Source: an uncultured Eubacteriales bacterium (lineage in GTDB: Bacteria; Bacillota; Clostridia; Oscillospirales; Acutalibacteraceae). Taken from it: 6,321 nucleotides of DNA. The translations under genes and the position numbers were made by a program. This document shows, one piece after another, positions 6,209-6,321 of the stretch; the stretch's first letter is position 1, and each line of letters begins with the position of its first letter. The notes under the pieces are model-generated. The model ran no database searches. It was not told the DNA's origin and was given only the letters and a program-made list of their open reading frames with translations. The stretch is taken from NCBI GenBank assembly GCA_934489735.1, contig CAKSSR010000053.1:1-6321 (forward strand), given 5' to 3'.

Positions 6209-6321
6209 CTATCCTGCTATATATAAATCTTTCATTTTTATCTCAATACTGAACCTCCCACGACTAAAGTCGCAGGGTTCTTGGGAACTCTCTCCTAACG
6301 GAAAGATATTTACCAAGCTAT
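6209..6321 (-). CDS. C-terminal tail of a TnpB-like protein (partial, runs off window)
   Basis: An open minus-strand frame enters from the window edge and ends at a TAG at 6209-6211, giving about 36 residues that include PLGESSQEPCDFSRG. Only the extreme C-terminus is visible, after the region where the catalytic and zinc-finger motifs of TnpB would lie, so activity cannot be judged. The call rests on two things: the frame runs through the hairpin at 6251-6280, which has the form seen at the 3' end of many tnpB genes, and the residue composition resembles TnpB tails as I remember them. TnpB is an RNA-guided nuclease of IS200/IS605 transposons whose guide RNA overlaps the 3' end of its own gene. 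The last dozen or so codons may be chance read-through into flanking DNA past the element boundary. The alternative is a non-coding relic of an insertion sequence. Confidence 0.4.
   Translation of the reverse strand, partial: SLVNIFPLGESSQEPCDFSRGRFSIEIKMKDLYIAG
6251..6280 (-). mobile_element. IS200/IS605-type right-end hairpin (3' part of an omega-RNA scaffold)
   Basis: Read on the minus strand this is a 30-base hairpin with core CGAC-UUUA-GUCG. The RNA pairs GAAC with GUUC at the base, skips a two-base bulge, then forms eight more pairs, two of them G-U, up to the UUUA loop. On the plus strand the same G-U positions become A-C mismatches, so only the minus-strand transcript folds well, agreeing with the direction of the TnpB-like frame that overlaps it. 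Hairpins with the core CGACUUUAGUCG are common at the right end of IS200/IS605 and IS1341-like elements, where they serve both as the transposase recognition hairpin and as the end of the guide RNA. The element boundary should fall just downstream, near 6245-6250. The rest of the element lies outside the window. Confidence 0.6.

Noticed and set aside
1..6321. CRISPR array, tRNA genes, riboswitch or tandem repeats
   Set aside because: No regularly spaced repeats, cloverleaf with a TTC arm, or known riboswitch core was seen on either strand.

Overview
The window is an AT-rich (roughly 30% GC) chromosomal segment from a Gram-positive anaerobe, most likely a spore-former of the class Clostridia. 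Three things point there: a type A RNase P RNA in a low-GC genome, the gene order scpA-scpB-DUF2953-ytfJ-dacB-rluB, and the GerW/YtfJ and DUF2953 spore-associated families. I cannot name the genus from the sequence. All convincing genes lie on the minus strand, so the reading order runs from high to low coordinates.

Right end (6321 to about 6209): the C-terminal tail of a TnpB-like protein overlapping a hairpin typical of the right end and omega-RNA scaffold of IS200/IS605-family elements. The element runs off the window. Next come a near-consensus sigma-A promoter (6119-6147) and a complete type A RNase P RNA gene, rnpB (5759-6113). About 135 bases of mostly unexplained DNA follow, then a compact gene cluster.

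Cluster (5621 to 261): a site-2-type (M50) intramembrane zinc protease; scpA and scpB, the kleisin and winged-helix partners of SMC condensin; a membrane-anchored DUF2953 protein overlapping scpB by ATGA; ytfJ; a 113-base gap with a possible promoter; a PBP5-type D-alanyl-D-alanine carboxypeptidase (dacB-like); the 23S rRNA pseudouridine synthase rluB; and a small GNAT-like protein with a Cys-Lys-Cys-Lys-Cys tail. A strong intrinsic terminator at 124-158 closes the unit. The genes link chromosome segregation, spore formation, wall trimming and ribosome modification, a partnership also known in Bacillus subtilis, where scpAB, dacB, spmAB and rluB are neighbours. Here spmA and spmB are missing between dacB and rluB.

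The window is mainly a conserved housekeeping and sporulation locus; I found no convincing new system. The points most worth a second look are the IS200/IS605 end next to rnpB, the lost spmAB, a base difference in the tRNA-CCA-binding loop of the RNase P RNA, the metal-ligand-like tail and possible frameshifted extension of the GNAT-like protein, and short coding-like stretches beside rnpB and beyond the terminator.
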